From Arthrobacter sp. Bi83 (GTDB lineage: Bacteria > Actinomycetota > Actinomycetes > Actinomycetales > Micrococcaceae), in the NCBI RefSeq assembly GCF_918698095.1, contig NZ_CAKKLY010000013.1, positions 27,426 to 91,425 of the forward strand: a stretch of DNA of 64,000 nt. The letters run 5' to 3'. Positions 8,843 through 18,030 of the stretch are shown here, one piece after another. The position numbers and the translations under genes are program-made. Positions within the stretch are counted from its first letter, which is position 1, and each line of letters begins with the position of its first letter. The notes under the pieces are model-generated. The model was not told the DNA's origin. It made no database searches and was given only the letters and a program-made list of their open reading frames with translations.

Positions 8843-9463
8843 ATGACTAGCACTGTCAAGGTTGACCTGCCCGCAGAGATCTTCGACGTACAGACCAACG
8901 TGCCGCTGCTGCACCAGGTCGTCGTTGCACAGCTCGCTGCTGCTCGCCAGGGTACCCACAAGACCAAGACCCGCGCCGAAGTTTCCGGTGCAGGCCGCAA
9001 GCCGTTCAAGCAGAAGGGTACCGGCCGCGCCCGTCAGGGTTCCATCCGTGCTCCTCACATGACCGGCGGTGGCGTTGTCCACGGTCCGACTCCTCGCGAC
9101 TACAGCCAGCGCACCCCCAAGAAGATGATTGCTGCTGCACTTCGCGGCGCACTGTCTGACCGCGCCCGTAACGGACGCATCCACGTCATTGCTGACCTGG
9201 TCGCCGGCTCCACGCCGTCCTCCAAGGAAGCACTGGCAACGCTGCGCGGCGTCTCCGAGCGCAAGAACCTGCTCGTTGTCATTGAGCGCGCCAACGATGT
9301 TGCTGCACTGTCCGTGCGCAACCTCGAGGAAGTTCACGTTCTGTACGCAGACCAGCTGAACACCTACGACGTTCTCGTTTCCGACGACGTAGTCTTCACC
9401 AAGGCTGCCTATGAAGCATTCGTTGCTGACAAGGCTGCAAAGAACGAGGAGGATGCCAAGTGA
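8843..9463 (+). CDS. rplD: 50S ribosomal protein L4
   Basis: L4 (206 aa) lines the exit tunnel with its long loop and, in proteobacteria, autoregulates the S10 operon. The loop region is plain: [30 protein letters not shown] (about residues 38-67). An acidic/basic tail follows the globular domain. The ATG follows AAGGGAG in the rplC end, and the stop overlaps the rplW GTG by 4 bases (GTGA). Confidence 0.97.
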   Translation: MTSTVKVDLPAEIFDVQTNVPLLHQVVVAQLAAARQGTHKTKTRAEVSGAGRKPFKQKGTGRARQGSIRAPHMTGGGVVHGPTPRDYSQRTPKKMIAAALRGALSDRARNGRIHVIADLVAGSTPSSKEALATLRGVSERKNLLVVIERANDVAALSVRNLEEVHVLYADQLNTYDVLVSDDVVFTKAAYEAFVADKAAKNEEDAK

Positions 9464-9765
9464 GCGCAGCCACCATCAAAGACCCGCGCGACGTCGTGCT
9501 TGCACCCGTTGTTTCGGAAAAGAGCTACGGCCTGATCGATGAGGGCAAGTACACCTTCCTGGTGGACCCCCGCTCGAACAAGACCGAGATCAAGCTGGCC
9601 GTGGAGAAAATTTTCTCCGTCAAGGTCGAATCGATCAACACCATCAACCGTGCCGGTAAGCGCAAGCGCACCAAATTCGGATGGGGTATCCGCAAGAACA
9701 CCAAGCGTGCGATTGTCACCCTCAAAGAAGGCACTATCGACATCTTCGGCGGTCCGCTCGCGTAG
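9460..9765 (+). CDS. rplW: 50S ribosomal protein L23
   Basis: L23 (101 aa) sits at the tunnel exit and is the docking site for trigger factor and SRP. Motifs: [20 protein letters not shown] at the N-terminus and [21 protein letters not shown] in the middle. It starts with GTG in a 4-base overlap with rplD; GAGGAGG lies 10 bases upstream. It is the fourth gene in the S10 operon. Confidence 0.96.
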   Translation: MSAATIKDPRDVVLAPVVSEKSYGLIDEGKYTFLVDPRSNKTEIKLAVEKIFSVKVESINTINRAGKRKRTKFGWGIRKNTKRAIVTLKEGTIDIFGGPLA

Positions 9766-9794
9766 CGGAGACCACTTTAACGAGGAAATAAATT

Positions 9795-10634
9795 ATGGGA
9801 ATCCGTAAATACAAGCCGACTACCCCGGGCCGTCGCGGCTCGAGCGTAGCTGACTTCACCGAAATCACGCGGTCGACGCCGGAAAAGTCGTTGGTACGTC
9901 CGCTGCCCAAAAAGGGTGGCCGTAACAACTCCGGCAAGATCACAACCCGTCACAAGGGTGGTGGACACAAGCGCCAGTACCGTCTGATCGACTTCCGTCG
10001 CCACGACAAGGACGGCGTCAACGCCCGCGTTGCCGAAATCGAGTACGATCCGAACCGCACGGCTCGCATCGCCCTCCTGCACTACGTTGATGGCACCAAG
10101 CGTTACATCATCGCCCCGAACAAGCTCTCCCAGGGTGACTTCGTAGAGGCCGGTGCCGACGCTGATATCAAGCCCGGCAACAACCTGCCCCTGCGCAACA
10201 TCCCTGTGGGTACCGTTATCCACGCAGTTGAACTGCGCCCGGGTGGCGGCGCCAAGATGGCACGTTCCGCTGGAGCTTCTGTTCAGCTCGTCGCCAAGGA
10301 AGGCCGTTTCGCCCAGCTGCGTCTGCCTTCCGGTGAAATCCGCAACGTTGATGTGCGCTGCCGCGCAACCATCGGCGAGGTCGGCAACGCCGAACAGTCG
10401 AACATCAACTGGGGCAAGGCCGGCCGTATGCGCTGGAAGGGCGTCCGCCCGACCGTCCGTGGTGTCGCCATGAACCCGGTTGACCACCCGCACGGTGGTG
10501 GCGAGGGTAAGACGTCCGGTGGACGTCACCCCGTCAACCCGAACGGTAAGCGTGAGGGCCGCACCCGCCGCCCGAACAAAGAGAGCGACAAGCTTATTGT
10601 GCGTCGTCGTCGTACTGGCAAGAACAAGCGATAG
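9795..10634 (+). CDS. rplB: 50S ribosomal protein L2
   Basis: L2 (279 aa) is needed for subunit association and supports the peptidyl-transferase centre. Signature regions: the N-terminal [17 protein letters not shown] and the C-terminal [16 protein letters not shown] (about residues 224-239), which carries the conserved His near the catalytic centre. ATG 9795 follows GAGGAAATAAATT. rpsS follows after 12 bases. Confidence 0.97.
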   Translation: MGIRKYKPTTPGRRGSSVADFTEITRSTPEKSLVRPLPKKGGRNNSGKITTRHKGGGHKRQYRLIDFRRHDKDGVNARVAEIEYDPNRTARIALLHYVDGTKRYIIAPNKLSQGDFVEAGADADIKPGNNLPLRNIPVGTVIHAVELRPGGGAKMARSAGASVQLVAKEGRFAQLRLPSGEIRNVDVRCRATIGEVGNAEQSNINWGKAGRMRWKGVRPTVRGVAMNPVDHPHGGGEGKTSGGRHPVNPNGKREGRTRRPNKESDKLIVRRRRTGKNKR

Positions 10635-10646
10635 GAGCCTGGACAC

Positions 10647-10928
10647 ATGCCACGCAGCCTGAAAAAAGGTCCTTTCGTTGACCAGCACCTCTTTGTGAAG
10701 GTGGACAGGGAAAACGAAAAGGGCACCAAGAACGTCATCAAGACCTGGTCCCGCCGCTCGATGATCATCCCCGACATGCTCGGGCACACGATCGCCGTGC
10801 ACGACGGACGCAAGCACATTCCGGTGTTTGTCACCGAGTCGATGGTCGGGCACAAGCTCGGCGAATTCGCTCCCACGCGGACATTCCGCGGCCATGTCAA
10901 GGACGACCGTAAGGGCAAGCGCCGCTAG
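10647..10928 (+). CDS. rpsS: 30S ribosomal protein S19
   Basis: S19 (93 aa) forms a complex with S13 in the 30S head and touches the tRNA. It begins [14 protein letters not shown], and [42 protein letters not shown] is diagnostic. GGAGCC lies upstream of the ATG. It is the sixth S10-operon gene, 38 bases before rplV. Confidence 0.97.
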   Translation: MPRSLKKGPFVDQHLFVKVDRENEKGTKNVIKTWSRRSMIIPDMLGHTIAVHDGRKHIPVFVTESMVGHKLGEFAPTRTFRGHVKDDRKGKRR

Positions 10929-10966
10929 GCGCCTGCACTTACGTCAAAGACGAGAGAAGGAAAGCA

Positions 10967-11332
10967 ATGGAAGCCAAGGCAATTGCGCGTCACATCCGCG
11001 TAACGCCTATGAAGGCCCGGCGCGTCGTCAACCTTGTTCGTGGTAAGCAAGCGAACGAGGCTCTGGCAATTCTGAAGTTTGCCCCCCAGGCAGCTTCAGA
11101 GCCGGTATTCAAGGTAGTTCAGTCGGCAATCTCGAACGCCCGGGTCCTCGCGGACCGCGACGGTGTTGCGTTTGACGAAGGTGACCTCATCATCAGCGAA
11201 GCGTTTGTTGATGAAGGCCCGACCATGAAGCGGTTCCAGCCGCGTGCTCAGGGTCGTGCATTTCAGATCAAGAAGCGCACGAGCCACATCACCGTGGTAG
11301 TCGCTACCCCGGAGAAAGAGGAGGCTCGCTAA
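10967..11332 (+). CDS. rplV: 50S ribosomal protein L22
   Basis: L22 (121 aa) contributes the beta-hairpin that narrows the exit tunnel and is a macrolide-resistance locus in many bacteria. The hairpin is visible as [31 protein letters not shown] at 10967 follows GAGAAGGAAAGC. The TAA is directly abutted by the GTG of rpsC, so translation is probably coupled. Confidence 0.96.
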   Translation: MEAKAIARHIRVTPMKARRVVNLVRGKQANEALAILKFAPQAASEPVFKVVQSAISNARVLADRDGVAFDEGDLIISEAFVDEGPTMKRFQPRAQGRAFQIKKRTSHITVVVATPEKEEAR

Positions 11333-12178
11333 GTGGGACAGAAAGTTAACCCGCACGGGTTCCGACTCGGCATCACCACCGATCACGTATCGCACTGGTT
11401 TGCTGACAGCACCAAGGCTGGCCAGCGGTACAAGGACTTCGTTCGCGAAGACATCCGTATCCGCCAGCTCATGTCCACGGGCATGGAGCGCGCCGGTATC
11501 GCCAAGGTCGAAATCGAACGCACCCGCGACCGTGTCCGCGTGGATATCCACACGGCACGTCCGGGCATCGTTATCGGCCGCCGCGGCGCAGAAGCAGACC
11601 GCATCCGCGGCGAGCTCGAAAAGCTCACCGGCAAGCAGGTCCAGCTGAACATCCTCGAGGTCAAGAACCCCGAGATGGAAGCCCAGCTTGTTGCCCAGGG
11701 CGTTGCTGAGCAGCTGACTTCCCGTGTGGCTTTCCGCCGTGCGATGAAGAAGGCCATGCAGTCCGCACAGCGTGCCGGTGCCAAGGGTATCCGTATCGCT
11801 TGCTCCGGCCGTCTGGGTGGCGCAGAAATGTCCCGCTCGGAGTTCTACCGCGAAGGCCGTGTGCCCCTGCACACCCTCCGCGCGAACATCGACTACGGCT
11901 TCTACGAAGCCAAGACCACCTTCGGCCGCATCGGCGTGAAGGTCTGGATCTACAAGGGTGACGTCACGTCCAAGGAACTGGCTCAGCAGGCAGCTGCTGC
12001 TCCGTCCCGTGGACGCGGTGCCAGCGACCGTCCGGGCCGCCCGGGTGGCGCTGACCGTGGTGACCGCCGCCGTCGTACCGACCGTCCGGCAGCCGAAGCA
12101 GCTCCTGCTGCTGCAGCTCCGGCAGCCGATGCCGCTTCTGCCGCACCGGCACAGGCAGCAGAAGGAGGACAGGCTTAA
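11333..12178 (+). CDS. rpsC: 30S ribosomal protein S3 with low-complexity tail
   Basis: S3 (281 aa) lines the mRNA entry channel and has helicase activity together with S4 and S5. [13 protein letters not shown] at the N-terminus, the KH-type [11 protein letters not shown] motif (about residues 83-93) and the C-terminal [10 protein letters not shown] are standard. From about residue 218 the protein continues as an Arg/Gly- then Ala-rich tail ([20 protein letters not shown], then [14 protein letters not shown]), longer than the E. coli 233-residue form and probably disordered. It starts with GTG immediately after the rplV stop, and rplP starts immediately after its stop. Confidence 0.96.
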   Translation: MGQKVNPHGFRLGITTDHVSHWFADSTKAGQRYKDFVREDIRIRQLMSTGMERAGIAKVEIERTRDRVRVDIHTARPGIVIGRRGAEADRIRGELEKLTGKQVQLNILEVKNPEMEAQLVAQGVAEQLTSRVAFRRAMKKAMQSAQRAGAKGIRIACSGRLGGAEMSRSEFYREGRVPLHTLRANIDYGFYEAKTTFGRIGVKVWIYKGDVTSKELAQQAAAAPSRGRGASDRPGRPGGADRGDRRRRTDRPAAEAAPAAAAPAADAASAAPAQAAEGGQA

Positions 12179-12595
12179 ATGCTTATCCCACGTCGAGTCA
12201 AGCACCGTAAGCAGCACCACCCGGGTCGTTCCGGCGCTGCTACGGGCGGCACCAAGGTCTCCTTCGGTGAGTACGGCATCCAGGCCCTGAGCCCGGCTTA
12301 CGTAACGAACCGTCAGATCGAGTCTGCCCGTATTGCGATGACCCGCCACATCAAGCGTGGCGGTAAGGTCTGGATCAACATCTACCCGGACCGTCCCCTG
12401 ACGAAGAAGCCGGCCGAAACCCGCATGGGTTCCGGTAAGGGTTCTCCGGAATGGTGGGTCGCAAACGTCAAGCCGGGCCGGGTTCTCTTTGAGATCTCCG
12501 GTGTCGAAGAATCGGTTGCTCGCGAGGCACTGCGCCTGGCAATCCACAAGCTCCCGTTGAAGGCACGCATTCTGCGTCGCGAAGGTGGTGAATAG
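12179..12595 (+). CDS. rplP: 50S ribosomal protein L16
   Basis: L16 (138 aa) binds near the A site and organises the tRNA path. The N-terminal [19 protein letters not shown] and the central [24 protein letters not shown] motif identify it. AGAAGGAGG lies in the end of rpsC, and the ATG abuts the rpsC TAA. rpmC follows two bases after the stop. Confidence 0.97.
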   Translation: MLIPRRVKHRKQHHPGRSGAATGGTKVSFGEYGIQALSPAYVTNRQIESARIAMTRHIKRGGKVWINIYPDRPLTKKPAETRMGSGKGSPEWWVANVKPGRVLFEISGVEESVAREALRLAIHKLPLKARILRREGGE

Positions 12596-12597
12596 AA

Positions 12598-12927
12598 ATG
12601 GCAGTAGGATCCAAGGAACTTGCATCCGCACAGCTGGACGGTTTCGACAACGAGCGTCTCGTTGAAGAACTCCGTAAGGCTAAGGAAGAGCTGTTCAACC
12701 TGCGTTTCCAGTCCGCCACCGGTCAGCTGGAGAACCACGGTCGTCTGCGCGCGGTAAAGAAGGACATCGCACGCATCTACACCGTTCTCCGTGAACGCGA
12801 GCTGGGCATTCGTGCCGAGGTTGCCGCGCCTGTTGCGGAAGCCAAGGAAGAAAAGAAGTCCAAGAAGTCCGCAGCGAAGAAGGCCGAAACGCCGGCCGAA
12901 GCTGAGACTGAGGAGGACGCCAAGTGA
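12598..12927 (+). CDS. rpmC: 50S ribosomal protein L29 with Lys/Glu/Ala extension
   Basis: L29 (109 aa) lies at the tunnel exit near L23. The conserved core ([22 protein letters not shown] and [20 protein letters not shown]) ends at about residue 75. An additional 34 residues of charged low complexity ([23 protein letters not shown] part) follow; the family is usually 60-80 residues. The gene ends in a 4-base overlap (GTGA) with rpsQ. Confidence 0.95.
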   Translation: MAVGSKELASAQLDGFDNERLVEELRKAKEELFNLRFQSATGQLENHGRLRAVKKDIARIYTVLRERELGIRAEVAAPVAEAKEEKKSKKSAAKKAETPAEAETEEDAK

Positions 12928-13232
12928 GTGAAAAGGACGAGAACGTGACGGAAACTGTTTCCGCTGCAGCTACGGCTGCTGAGCGCGGTGACCGTAAGAC
13001 GAAGCGCGGCTACGTGGTCTCGGACAAGATGGAAAAGACCATCGTTGTCCAGGTTGAAGACCGCGTGAAGCACGCCCTTTACGGCAAGGTCATCCGCCGC
13101 ACCTCGAAGATCAAGGCTCACGACGAAGAGAACACCGCCGGCATCGGCGACCTCGTTCTCCTCGCCGAGACCCGCCCGCTGTCCGCTAGCAAGCGGTGGC
13201 GCCTGGTTGAGATCCTCGAAAAGGCCAAGTAA
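12924..13232 (+). CDS. rpsQ: 30S ribosomal protein S17
   Basis: S17 (102 aa) is a primary 16S rRNA binder. The OB-fold core begins at [18 protein letters not shown] (about residue 27), and [15 protein letters not shown] is the family signature. The first 25 residues form an acidic/Ala-rich extension not found in the E. coli 84-residue protein. GTG 12924 is set by AGGAGG at 12911-12916 and overlaps the rpmC stop. It is the last gene of the S10 operon and is followed by an intrinsic terminator. Confidence 0.95.
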   Translation: MSEKDENVTETVSAAATAAERGDRKTKRGYVVSDKMEKTIVVQVEDRVKHALYGKVIRRTSKIKAHDEENTAGIGDLVLLAETRPLSASKRWRLVEILEKAK

Positions 13233-13271
13233 CACCTGCAGCTCTCGCCGTAACCGGTGAGGTTTGTCCGG

Positions 13272-13304
13272 AAACCCCCGTTCCCTTTGGGAGCGGGGGT
13301 TTTC
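13272..13304 (+). terminator. Intrinsic terminator at the end of the S10 operon
   Basis: The stem AAACCCCCGTTCCC / GGGAGCGGGGGTTT has one G-T wobble and a TTT loop, then a short T-run. It lies 40 bases after rpsQ and separates the S10 and spc operons. Confidence 0.85.
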
Positions 13305-13666
13305 CGCGTTTTGGCTGGCGGCAGGCACCGGCCGCCGCCGTCGTCGGTTTAACGGAACCGGCTTAACGGGAGGGCAGCTGCTGTGATATGGGGCTGGGCC
13401 CGAAATGTGCTAAGATTTTGAGTTTGTATGGCGCCTTCTGTGCGCCGTCATCAAACCTCGTAAACAATCGTGCCACGGCATAGTGCCCCCTTGCGCTTGG
13501 ACTGCGTCCGAATCCGCTTGGGAAGCAAATGTTTTTGGCACGGGCGTTTAGGCCTGGTCTGGCAAAATCCAGGCAGGTCAAGAGACACCCCGATCAACCG
13601 TTCCGCAAGGCTCATTCCGTAGGAAGATTTTCGGTCTGAGAACCGGCGCGACGCAAGGAGTAAATA
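13305..13666 (+). promoter_or_regulatory. spc-operon promoter and leader region
   Basis: This 362-base stretch after the S10-operon terminator has no gene I can support. An extended -10 (TGC-TAAGAT, TAAGAT at 13411-13416) is a plausible promoter for rplN, which would give an mRNA leader of about 245 bases; no good -35 accompanies it. The proximal end has an AAGGAG at about 13655-13660 before the rplN GTG. Such a long leader is a candidate for autogenous control, but I did not find a clear binding-site mimic. Confidence 0.4.
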
Positions 13667-14035
13667 GTGATTCAGCAGGAGTCGCGACTCAAGGTCGCCG
13701 ACAACACGGGTGCTAAGGAAATCCTTACCATTCGCGTTCTCGGTGGATCTGGCCGTCGCTACGCAGGCATTGGCGACGTTATCGTCGCTACCGTCAAGGA
13801 CGCAATTCCGGGCGGCAACGTAAAGAAGGGCGACGTCGTCAAGGCTGTCATCGTCCGTACCAAGAAGGAACGCCGCCGTGCGGATGGTTCCTATATCAAG
13901 TTTGACGAGAACGCGGCCGTGATTCTGAAGGCTGACGGTGACCCTCGCGGTACCCGCATCTTCGGACCGGTTGGTCGTGAACTTCGCGACAAGAAGTTCA
14001 TGAAGATCGTTTCTCTGGCTCCGGAGGTGCTCTAG
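13667..14035 (+). CDS. rplN: 50S ribosomal protein L14
   Basis: L14 (122 aa) forms part of an inter-subunit bridge and binds the silencing factor RsfS. The N-terminus [18 protein letters not shown] and the [28 protein letters not shown] region are unmistakable. GTG 13667 is preceded by AAGGAG. It is the first gene of the spc operon, separated by 434 bases from rpsQ. Confidence 0.97.
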   Translation: MIQQESRLKVADNTGAKEILTIRVLGGSGRRYAGIGDVIVATVKDAIPGGNVKKGDVVKAVIVRTKKERRRADGSYIKFDENAAVILKADGDPRGTRIFGPVGRELRDKKFMKIVSLAPEVL

Positions 14036-14038
14036 TCC

Positions 14039-14398
14039 ATGGCTAAGATCAAAAAGGGTGACCTGGTTCAGGTCATCACTGGCGCCAAGGCTGAGCGCGG
14101 CGGCGACCGTGGCAAGCAGGGCAAGGTTCTGCGCGTATTCCCGGAGACCAACCGCGTGTTGGTTGAAGGCATTAACCGCGTAACCAAGCACACCAAGGTC
14201 GGTCAGTCGCAGCGCGGCACCAAGACCGGTGGCATCGAGGTCGTAGAAGCTTCGGTCCACATCTCCAACGTGGCTCTGGTTGACCCGTCCACCAAGAAGC
14301 CCACTCGCGTAGGTTTCCGCACCGAGACCGTTGAGCGCAATGGCGTGAAGCGTGAAGTGCGCGTACGCGTGGCAAAGAGCTCAGGGAAGGACATCTAA
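14039..14398 (+). CDS. rplX: 50S ribosomal protein L24
   Basis: L24 (119 aa) initiates 50S assembly. The KOW motif region [29 protein letters not shown] at the N-terminus is diagnostic. The ATG lies 3 bases after the rplN stop, with GGAGGTG inside the rplN end. The stop overlaps rplE as TAATG. Confidence 0.97.
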   Translation: MAKIKKGDLVQVITGAKAERGGDRGKQGKVLRVFPETNRVLVEGINRVTKHTKVGQSQRGTKTGGIEVVEASVHISNVALVDPSTKKPTRVGFRTETVERNGVKREVRVRVAKSSGKDI

Positions 14399-14979
14399 TG
14401 ACTGAGACTCTCGAGACTCCGGCAAGCAAGATCGTTCCTCGTCTGAAGACCAAGTACGCCGATTCCATCAAGAGCACGCTTCTTGAGGAATTCAAGTACG
14501 AGAACGTTAACCAGGTTCCCCGTCTGGTCAAGGTTGTTGTGAACATGGGTGTTGGAGATGCCGCCAAGGACTCCAAGCTGATCGACGGCGCTGTCCGCGA
14601 CCTCACCCTGATCACCGGCCAGAAGCCGCAGGTAACCAAGGCCCGCAAGTCGATCGCACAGTTCAAGCTGCGCGAAGGCATGCCCATCGGTGCACACGCA
14701 ACCCTGCGTGGCGACCGCATGTGGGAATTCGTGGATCGTCTGGTCACGCTGGCTCTGCCGCGTATCCGTGACTTCCGCGGCCTCAGCGGCAAGCAGTTTG
14801 ATGGCAACGGCAACTACACCTTCGGTCTGACCGAACAGGTTATGTTCCACGAGATCGACCAGGATTCCATCGACCGCGTTCGCGGTATGGACATCACGGT
14901 TGTGACCACTGCCAAGACCGACGACGAAGGCCGCGCGCTGCTCAAGGCGCTTGGTTTCCCGTTCAAAACCGAAGCTTAA
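14398..14979 (+). CDS. rplE: 50S ribosomal protein L5
   Basis: L5 (193 aa) binds 5S rRNA and the P-site t[24 protein letters not shown] and [32 protein letters not shown] are family signatures. The ATG overlaps the rplX stop by one base. In many bacteria rpsN or rpsZ (S14) follows; here only 82 bases remain before rpsH and they hold no S14. Confidence 0.97.
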   Translation: MTETLETPASKIVPRLKTKYADSIKSTLLEEFKYENVNQVPRLVKVVVNMGVGDAAKDSKLIDGAVRDLTLITGQKPQVTKARKSIAQFKLREGMPIGAHATLRGDRMWEFVDRLVTLALPRIRDFRGLSGKQFDGNGNYTFGLTEQVMFHEIDQDSIDRVRGMDITVVTTAKTDDEGRALLKALGFPFKTEA

Positions 14980-15061
14980 TTAGCTACGTAAAAGGTCCGG
15001 CTGCACTGATCCTGAGGGATCAGCGCGAAGGAAACCGTTACGAGGAAGGGCAAGAGCCCAA

Positions 15062-15460
15062 ATGACAATGACAGATCCTGTCGCAGACATGCTTACGCGT
15101 CTGCGCAATGCAAACTCGGCGTACCACGAATCCGTGACTATGCCGTACAGCAAGCTCAAGGCACGCGTTGCCGACATCCTGAAGGCCGAAGGTTACATCG
15201 CCTCCTGGAAAGAAGAAGACGCTGAAGTCGGCAAGAAGCTGACCATCGAGCTCAAGTTCGGTCCGAACCGCGAGCGTTCAATCGCCGGTGTTCGTCGTAT
15301 TTCCAAGCCGGGACTGCGCGTTTACGCAAAGTCCACCAACCTGCCGCACGTGCTCGGTGGCCTGGGTGTCGCAATCCTGTCCACCTCTTCCGGCCTCTTG
15401 ACTGACAAGCAGGCCGGCAAGAAGGGCGTGGGCGGCGAAGTCCTCGCTTACGTCTGGTAA
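15062..15460 (+). CDS. rpsH: 30S ribosomal protein S8
   Basis: S8 (132 aa) is a primary 16S rRNA binder and, in E. coli, the translational repressor of the spc operon. [21 protein letters not shown] at the N-terminus and [26 protein letters not shown] at the C-terminus are conserved. GAGGAAGGG precedes the ATG. It follows rplE directly, without S14 between. Confidence 0.97.
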   Translation: MTMTDPVADMLTRLRNANSAYHESVTMPYSKLKARVADILKAEGYIASWKEEDAEVGKKLTIELKFGPNRERSIAGVRRISKPGLRVYAKSTNLPHVLGGLGVAILSTSSGLLTDKQAGKKGVGGEVLAYVW

Positions 15461-15478
15461 CGGGAAAGGAAGAGAATA

Positions 15479-16015
15479 ATGTCACGTATTGGACGTCTCC
15501 CCATCACCGTTCCTGCCGGCGTTGAGGTCAAGGTTGACGGCTCTGTCGTCAGCGTCAAGGGTTCCAAAGGCGAGCTGAGCCACACTGTGGCCAGCCCGAT
15601 CGAGGTCTCCCTGGTCGAAAGCACCCTGACTGTCGCCCGCCCGAACGACGAGCGCGCCTCCCGTTCACTGCACGGCCTGACCCGCACCCTGATCGCCAAC
15701 ATGATCCAGGGTGTCACCGCAGGCTACGAGAAGAAGCTTGAGATTGTCGGTACCGGTTACCGCGTCCAGGCAAAGGGTTCTGACCTGGAGTTCGCTCTGG
15801 GCTACAGCCACCCGGTTAACGTCTCGGCACCGAACGGCATCACCTTTGCAGTTGAGACCCCGACCAAGCTCTCTGTTTCAGGTATCAACAAGCAGCAGGT
15901 CGGCGAGGTTGCTGCCAACATTCGCAAGCTGCGGAAGCCGGACCCCTATAAGGGCAAGGGCATTCGCTACGCCGGCGAAGTCATCCGCCGCAAGGTCGGA
16001 AAGGCTGGTAAGTAA
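15479..16015 (+). CDS. rplF: 50S ribosomal protein L6
   Basis: L6 (178 aa) lies near the factor-binding site. [17 protein letters not shown] starts the protein, and [16 protein letters not shown] with [10 protein letters not shown] at the C-terminus is the L6 signature. GGAAAGGAAGAG precedes the ATG. rplR follows 2 bases after the stop. Confidence 0.97.
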   Translation: MSRIGRLPITVPAGVEVKVDGSVVSVKGSKGELSHTVASPIEVSLVESTLTVARPNDERASRSLHGLTRTLIANMIQGVTAGYEKKLEIVGTGYRVQAKGSDLEFALGYSHPVNVSAPNGITFAVETPTKLSVSGINKQQVGEVAANIRKLRKPDPYKGKGIRYAGEVIRRKVGKAGK

Positions 16016-16017
16016 CC

Positions 16018-16401
16018 ATGGCCATCGCAATTAATAAGAAGCGTACGAACAAGAGCAAGTCTGCTTCACGCAGCCGCCGCCAGCTTCGTATCCGCAAGCG
16101 CATCTCCGGAACGGCTGTGCGTCCTCGCCTGGTCGTCAACCGCTCCGCACGCCACGTATTCGTCCAGGTTGTCGATGACACCAAGGGCCTGACCGTAGCG
16201 AGCGCGTCCACACTTGAAGCCGACCTTCGTGCATTCGACGGTGACAAGACTGCCAAGGCCAAGCGCGTTGGCGAGCTCGTAGCCGAGCGTGCCAAGGCTG
16301 CCGGAATCGAAGCTGTTGTCTTCGACCGCGGTGGTAACAAGTACCACGGCCGGATCGCCGCCGTCGCTGACGGTGCACGTGAAGGTGGGCTGTCACTGTG
16401 A
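16018..16401 (+). CDS. rplR: 50S ribosomal protein L18
   Basis: L18 (127 aa) binds 5S rRNA together with L5. [18 protein letters not shown] and the C-terminal [24 protein letters not shown] identify it. The N-terminus is rich in Lys/Arg ([17 protein letters not shown]). Its TGA overlaps the GTG of rpsE by 4 bases. Confidence 0.97.
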   Translation: MAIAINKKRTNKSKSASRSRRQLRIRKRISGTAVRPRLVVNRSARHVFVQVVDDTKGLTVASASTLEADLRAFDGDKTAKAKRVGELVAERAKAAGIEAVVFDRGGNKYHGRIAAVADGAREGGLSL

Positions 16402-17126
16402 CGGAAGCAAACAAGGAAAAGGACACTGTGTCTGCAGATCAGAAGGCACCTGTTGCCGTAGCTGCTGAGGCCACTGAGACCACTGCCCCCGCAGCTGCCG
16501 ATGACCGCCGTGGTGGCGCTCGTCGTGGCGAGCGTGGCGACCGTGGCCAGGGCCGCGGCGACCGTGGTGGCCGTGGCGGTCGCGACGGTGGCCGCGAAGC
16601 CGAGAAGAGCCAGTTCGTAGAGCGCGTTGTTACCATCAACCGTGTTTCCAAGGTCGTCAAGGGTGGTCGTCGCTTCAGCTTCACCGCACTGGTCGTCGTC
16701 GGTGACGGTAACGGTATGGTCGGCGTTGGCTACGGCAAGGCGAAGGAAGTTCCTGCCGCAATCGCGAAGGGCGTAGAAGAGGCCAAGAAGTCCTTCTTCC
16801 GCGTTCCCCGCATCGGCAGCACCATCCCGCACCGCGTTCAGGGTGAGGCCGCCGCAGGCGTCGTCATGCTGCGTCCGGCTTCCGCCGGTACCGGTGTTAT
16901 CGCCGGTGGCCCGGTCCGTGCAGTACTGGAGTGCGTGGGCATCCACGACATCCTCTCCAAGTCGCTCGGTTCCTCCAACGCCATCAACATCGTTCACGCG
17001 ACCGTTGATGCCCTGAAGCGCCTCGAAGAGCCGGCAGCAGTGGCAGCACGCCGCGGCCTCCCGCTCGATGAGATCGCTCCGCCGGCAATGGTGAAGGCGC
17101 TCATGAACCAGAAGGCAGGTGTCTGA
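16398..17126 (+). CDS. rpsE: 30S ribosomal protein S5 with long Arg/Gly N-terminal extension
   Basis: S5 (242 aa, against 166 in E. coli) contributes to decoding accuracy and the mRNA entry site. The conserved core starts near residue 72 ([23 protein letters not shown]), with [15 protein letters not shown] and the [15 protein letters not shown] segment. The first ~70 residues are Ala- then Arg/Gly-rich, an RGG-like region that could bind RNA. GTG 16398 overlaps the rplR stop and has GAAGGTGGG upstream; an in-frame GTG at 16428 with AAGGAAAAGG upstream is an equally good alternative that would shorten the product by 10 residues. Confidence 0.94.
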   Translation: MTEANKEKDTVSADQKAPVAVAAEATETTAPAAADDRRGGARRGERGDRGQGRGDRGGRGGRDGGREAEKSQFVERVVTINRVSKVVKGGRRFSFTALVVVGDGNGMVGVGYGKAKEVPAAIAKGVEEAKKSFFRVPRIGSTIPHRVQGEAAAGVVMLRPASAGTGVIAGGPVRAVLECVGIHDILSKSLGSSNAINIVHATVDALKRLEEPAAVAARRGLPLDEIAPPAMVKALMNQKAGV

Positions 17127-17129
17127 GTC

Positions 17130-17336
17130 ATGGCTAAGAACCTGATTCCGTCCGACGCCCAGTTGGAGATCACTCAGATCAAGTCCGCCATTGGCGGCAA
17201 GCAGAACCAGCGCGACACCCTGCGGTCCCTCGGCCTGAAGCGGATCGGACACACTGTTGTCCGCACCGCCGACGCCGTGACCGTTGGAATGCTCAACACG
17301 GTTCCGCACCTGGTAAAGGTAGAGGAGGCGAAATAA
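17130..17336 (+). CDS. rpmD: 50S ribosomal protein L30
   Basis: L30 (68 aa) is a small 23S rRNA-binding protein found in a subset of bacteria. [31 protein letters not shown] is the family core. The ATG lies 3 bases after the rpsE stop, and rplO starts right after the TAA. Confidence 0.96.
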   Translation: MAKNLIPSDAQLEITQIKSAIGGKQNQRDTLRSLGLKRIGHTVVRTADAVTVGMLNTVPHLVKVEEAK

Positions 17337-17834
17337 ATGGCCGAGAAGAACACTGCCGAGAAGGCACAAAGCGACGCATCTGCTGACAAGCAGAACGCGC
17401 TGAAGGTTCACCACCTGCGTCCCGCTCCGGGTGCCAAGACCGCCAAGACCCGTGTTGGTCGTGGTGAAGGTTCCAAGGGTAAGACCGCCGGTCGCGGTAC
17501 CAAGGGTACGAAGGCCCGCTACCAGATCAAGGCTGGCTTTGCCGGCGGCCAGCTGCCGCTGCACATGCGCCTGCCGAAGCTGCGCGGCTTCAAGAACCCG
17601 TTCCGGGTTGAGTTCCAGGTTGTAAACCTGGACAAGCTCAACGAGCTGTTCCCGGAAGGTGGCGCTGTCACCGTGGAGAACCTGGTTGCAAAGGGTGCCG
17701 TTCGCAAGAACCAGCCCGTGAAGGTGCTTGGCACCGGCGACATCACCGTCAAGGTCGACGTCACCGTCCACGCCTTCTCAGCCAGTGCCGCTGAAAAGAT
17801 CGCCGCAGCAGGCGGAAGCACCACCGCTCTCTAG
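17337..17834 (+). CDS. rplO: 50S ribosomal protein L15
   Basis: L15 (165 aa) is an early 50S assembly protein. [35 protein letters not shown] is the Gly/Arg/Lys-rich N-terminal arm, and [19 protein letters not shown] follows. A short acidic extension precedes the core. GAGGAGG lies 8 bases upstream of the ATG. It ends in a strong intrinsic terminator before secY. Confidence 0.96.
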   Translation: MAEKNTAEKAQSDASADKQNALKVHHLRPAPGAKTAKTRVGRGEGSKGKTAGRGTKGTKARYQIKAGFAGGQLPLHMRLPKLRGFKNPFRVEFQVVNLDKLNELFPEGGAVTVENLVAKGAVRKNQPVKVLGTGDITVKVDVTVHAFSASAAEKIAAAGGSTTAL

Positions 17835-17876
17835 GAGAATTTTCTCCAGGAGCAGTGGGCTGATGCCCGTTGCGCA

Positions 17877-17921
17877 AACTCCCGGTACGCGGGGCCGAGG
17901 CCCCCGTGCCGGGAGTTTTTT
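17877..17921 (+). terminator. Intrinsic terminator between rplO and secY
   Basis: The arms AACTCCCGGTACGCGGGGC and GCCCCCGTGCCGGGAGTT form a long GC-rich stem with few mismatches, followed by TTTTTT. It lies about 43 bases after the rplO stop and should uncouple secY-adk from the spc operon. Confidence 0.9.
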
Positions 17922-17942
17922 CATATCTGCAGGTCTTCCGGA

Positions 17943-17973
17943 TTGTTCGCATAGCGCAAACAACCGTTAGACT
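17943..17973 (+). promoter_or_regulatory. Candidate secY promoter
   Basis: TTGTTC (17943-17948) and TAGACT (17968-17973) are separated by 19 bases (18 if TTAGAC is used). The position just after the rplO terminator and 58 bases before the secY start supports it. Confidence 0.5.
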
Positions 17974-18030
17974 CGGTTGTTGGGTTTATTGACCTGCATC
18001 ACAAGACTTATTAACTACTGAGGAGGACGC

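Noticed and set aside
11096..12631. 511-codon reverse-strand frame opposite rplV-rpsC-rplP
   Set aside because: It spans three ribosomal protein genes on the other strand and reads as low-complexity Cys/Ser/Thr-rich sequence; explained by codon bias.
15981..17771. 596-codon reverse-strand frame opposite rplR-rpsE-rplO
   Set aside because: Same reason: antisense shadow of GC3-rich ribosomal genes, with no start signal.
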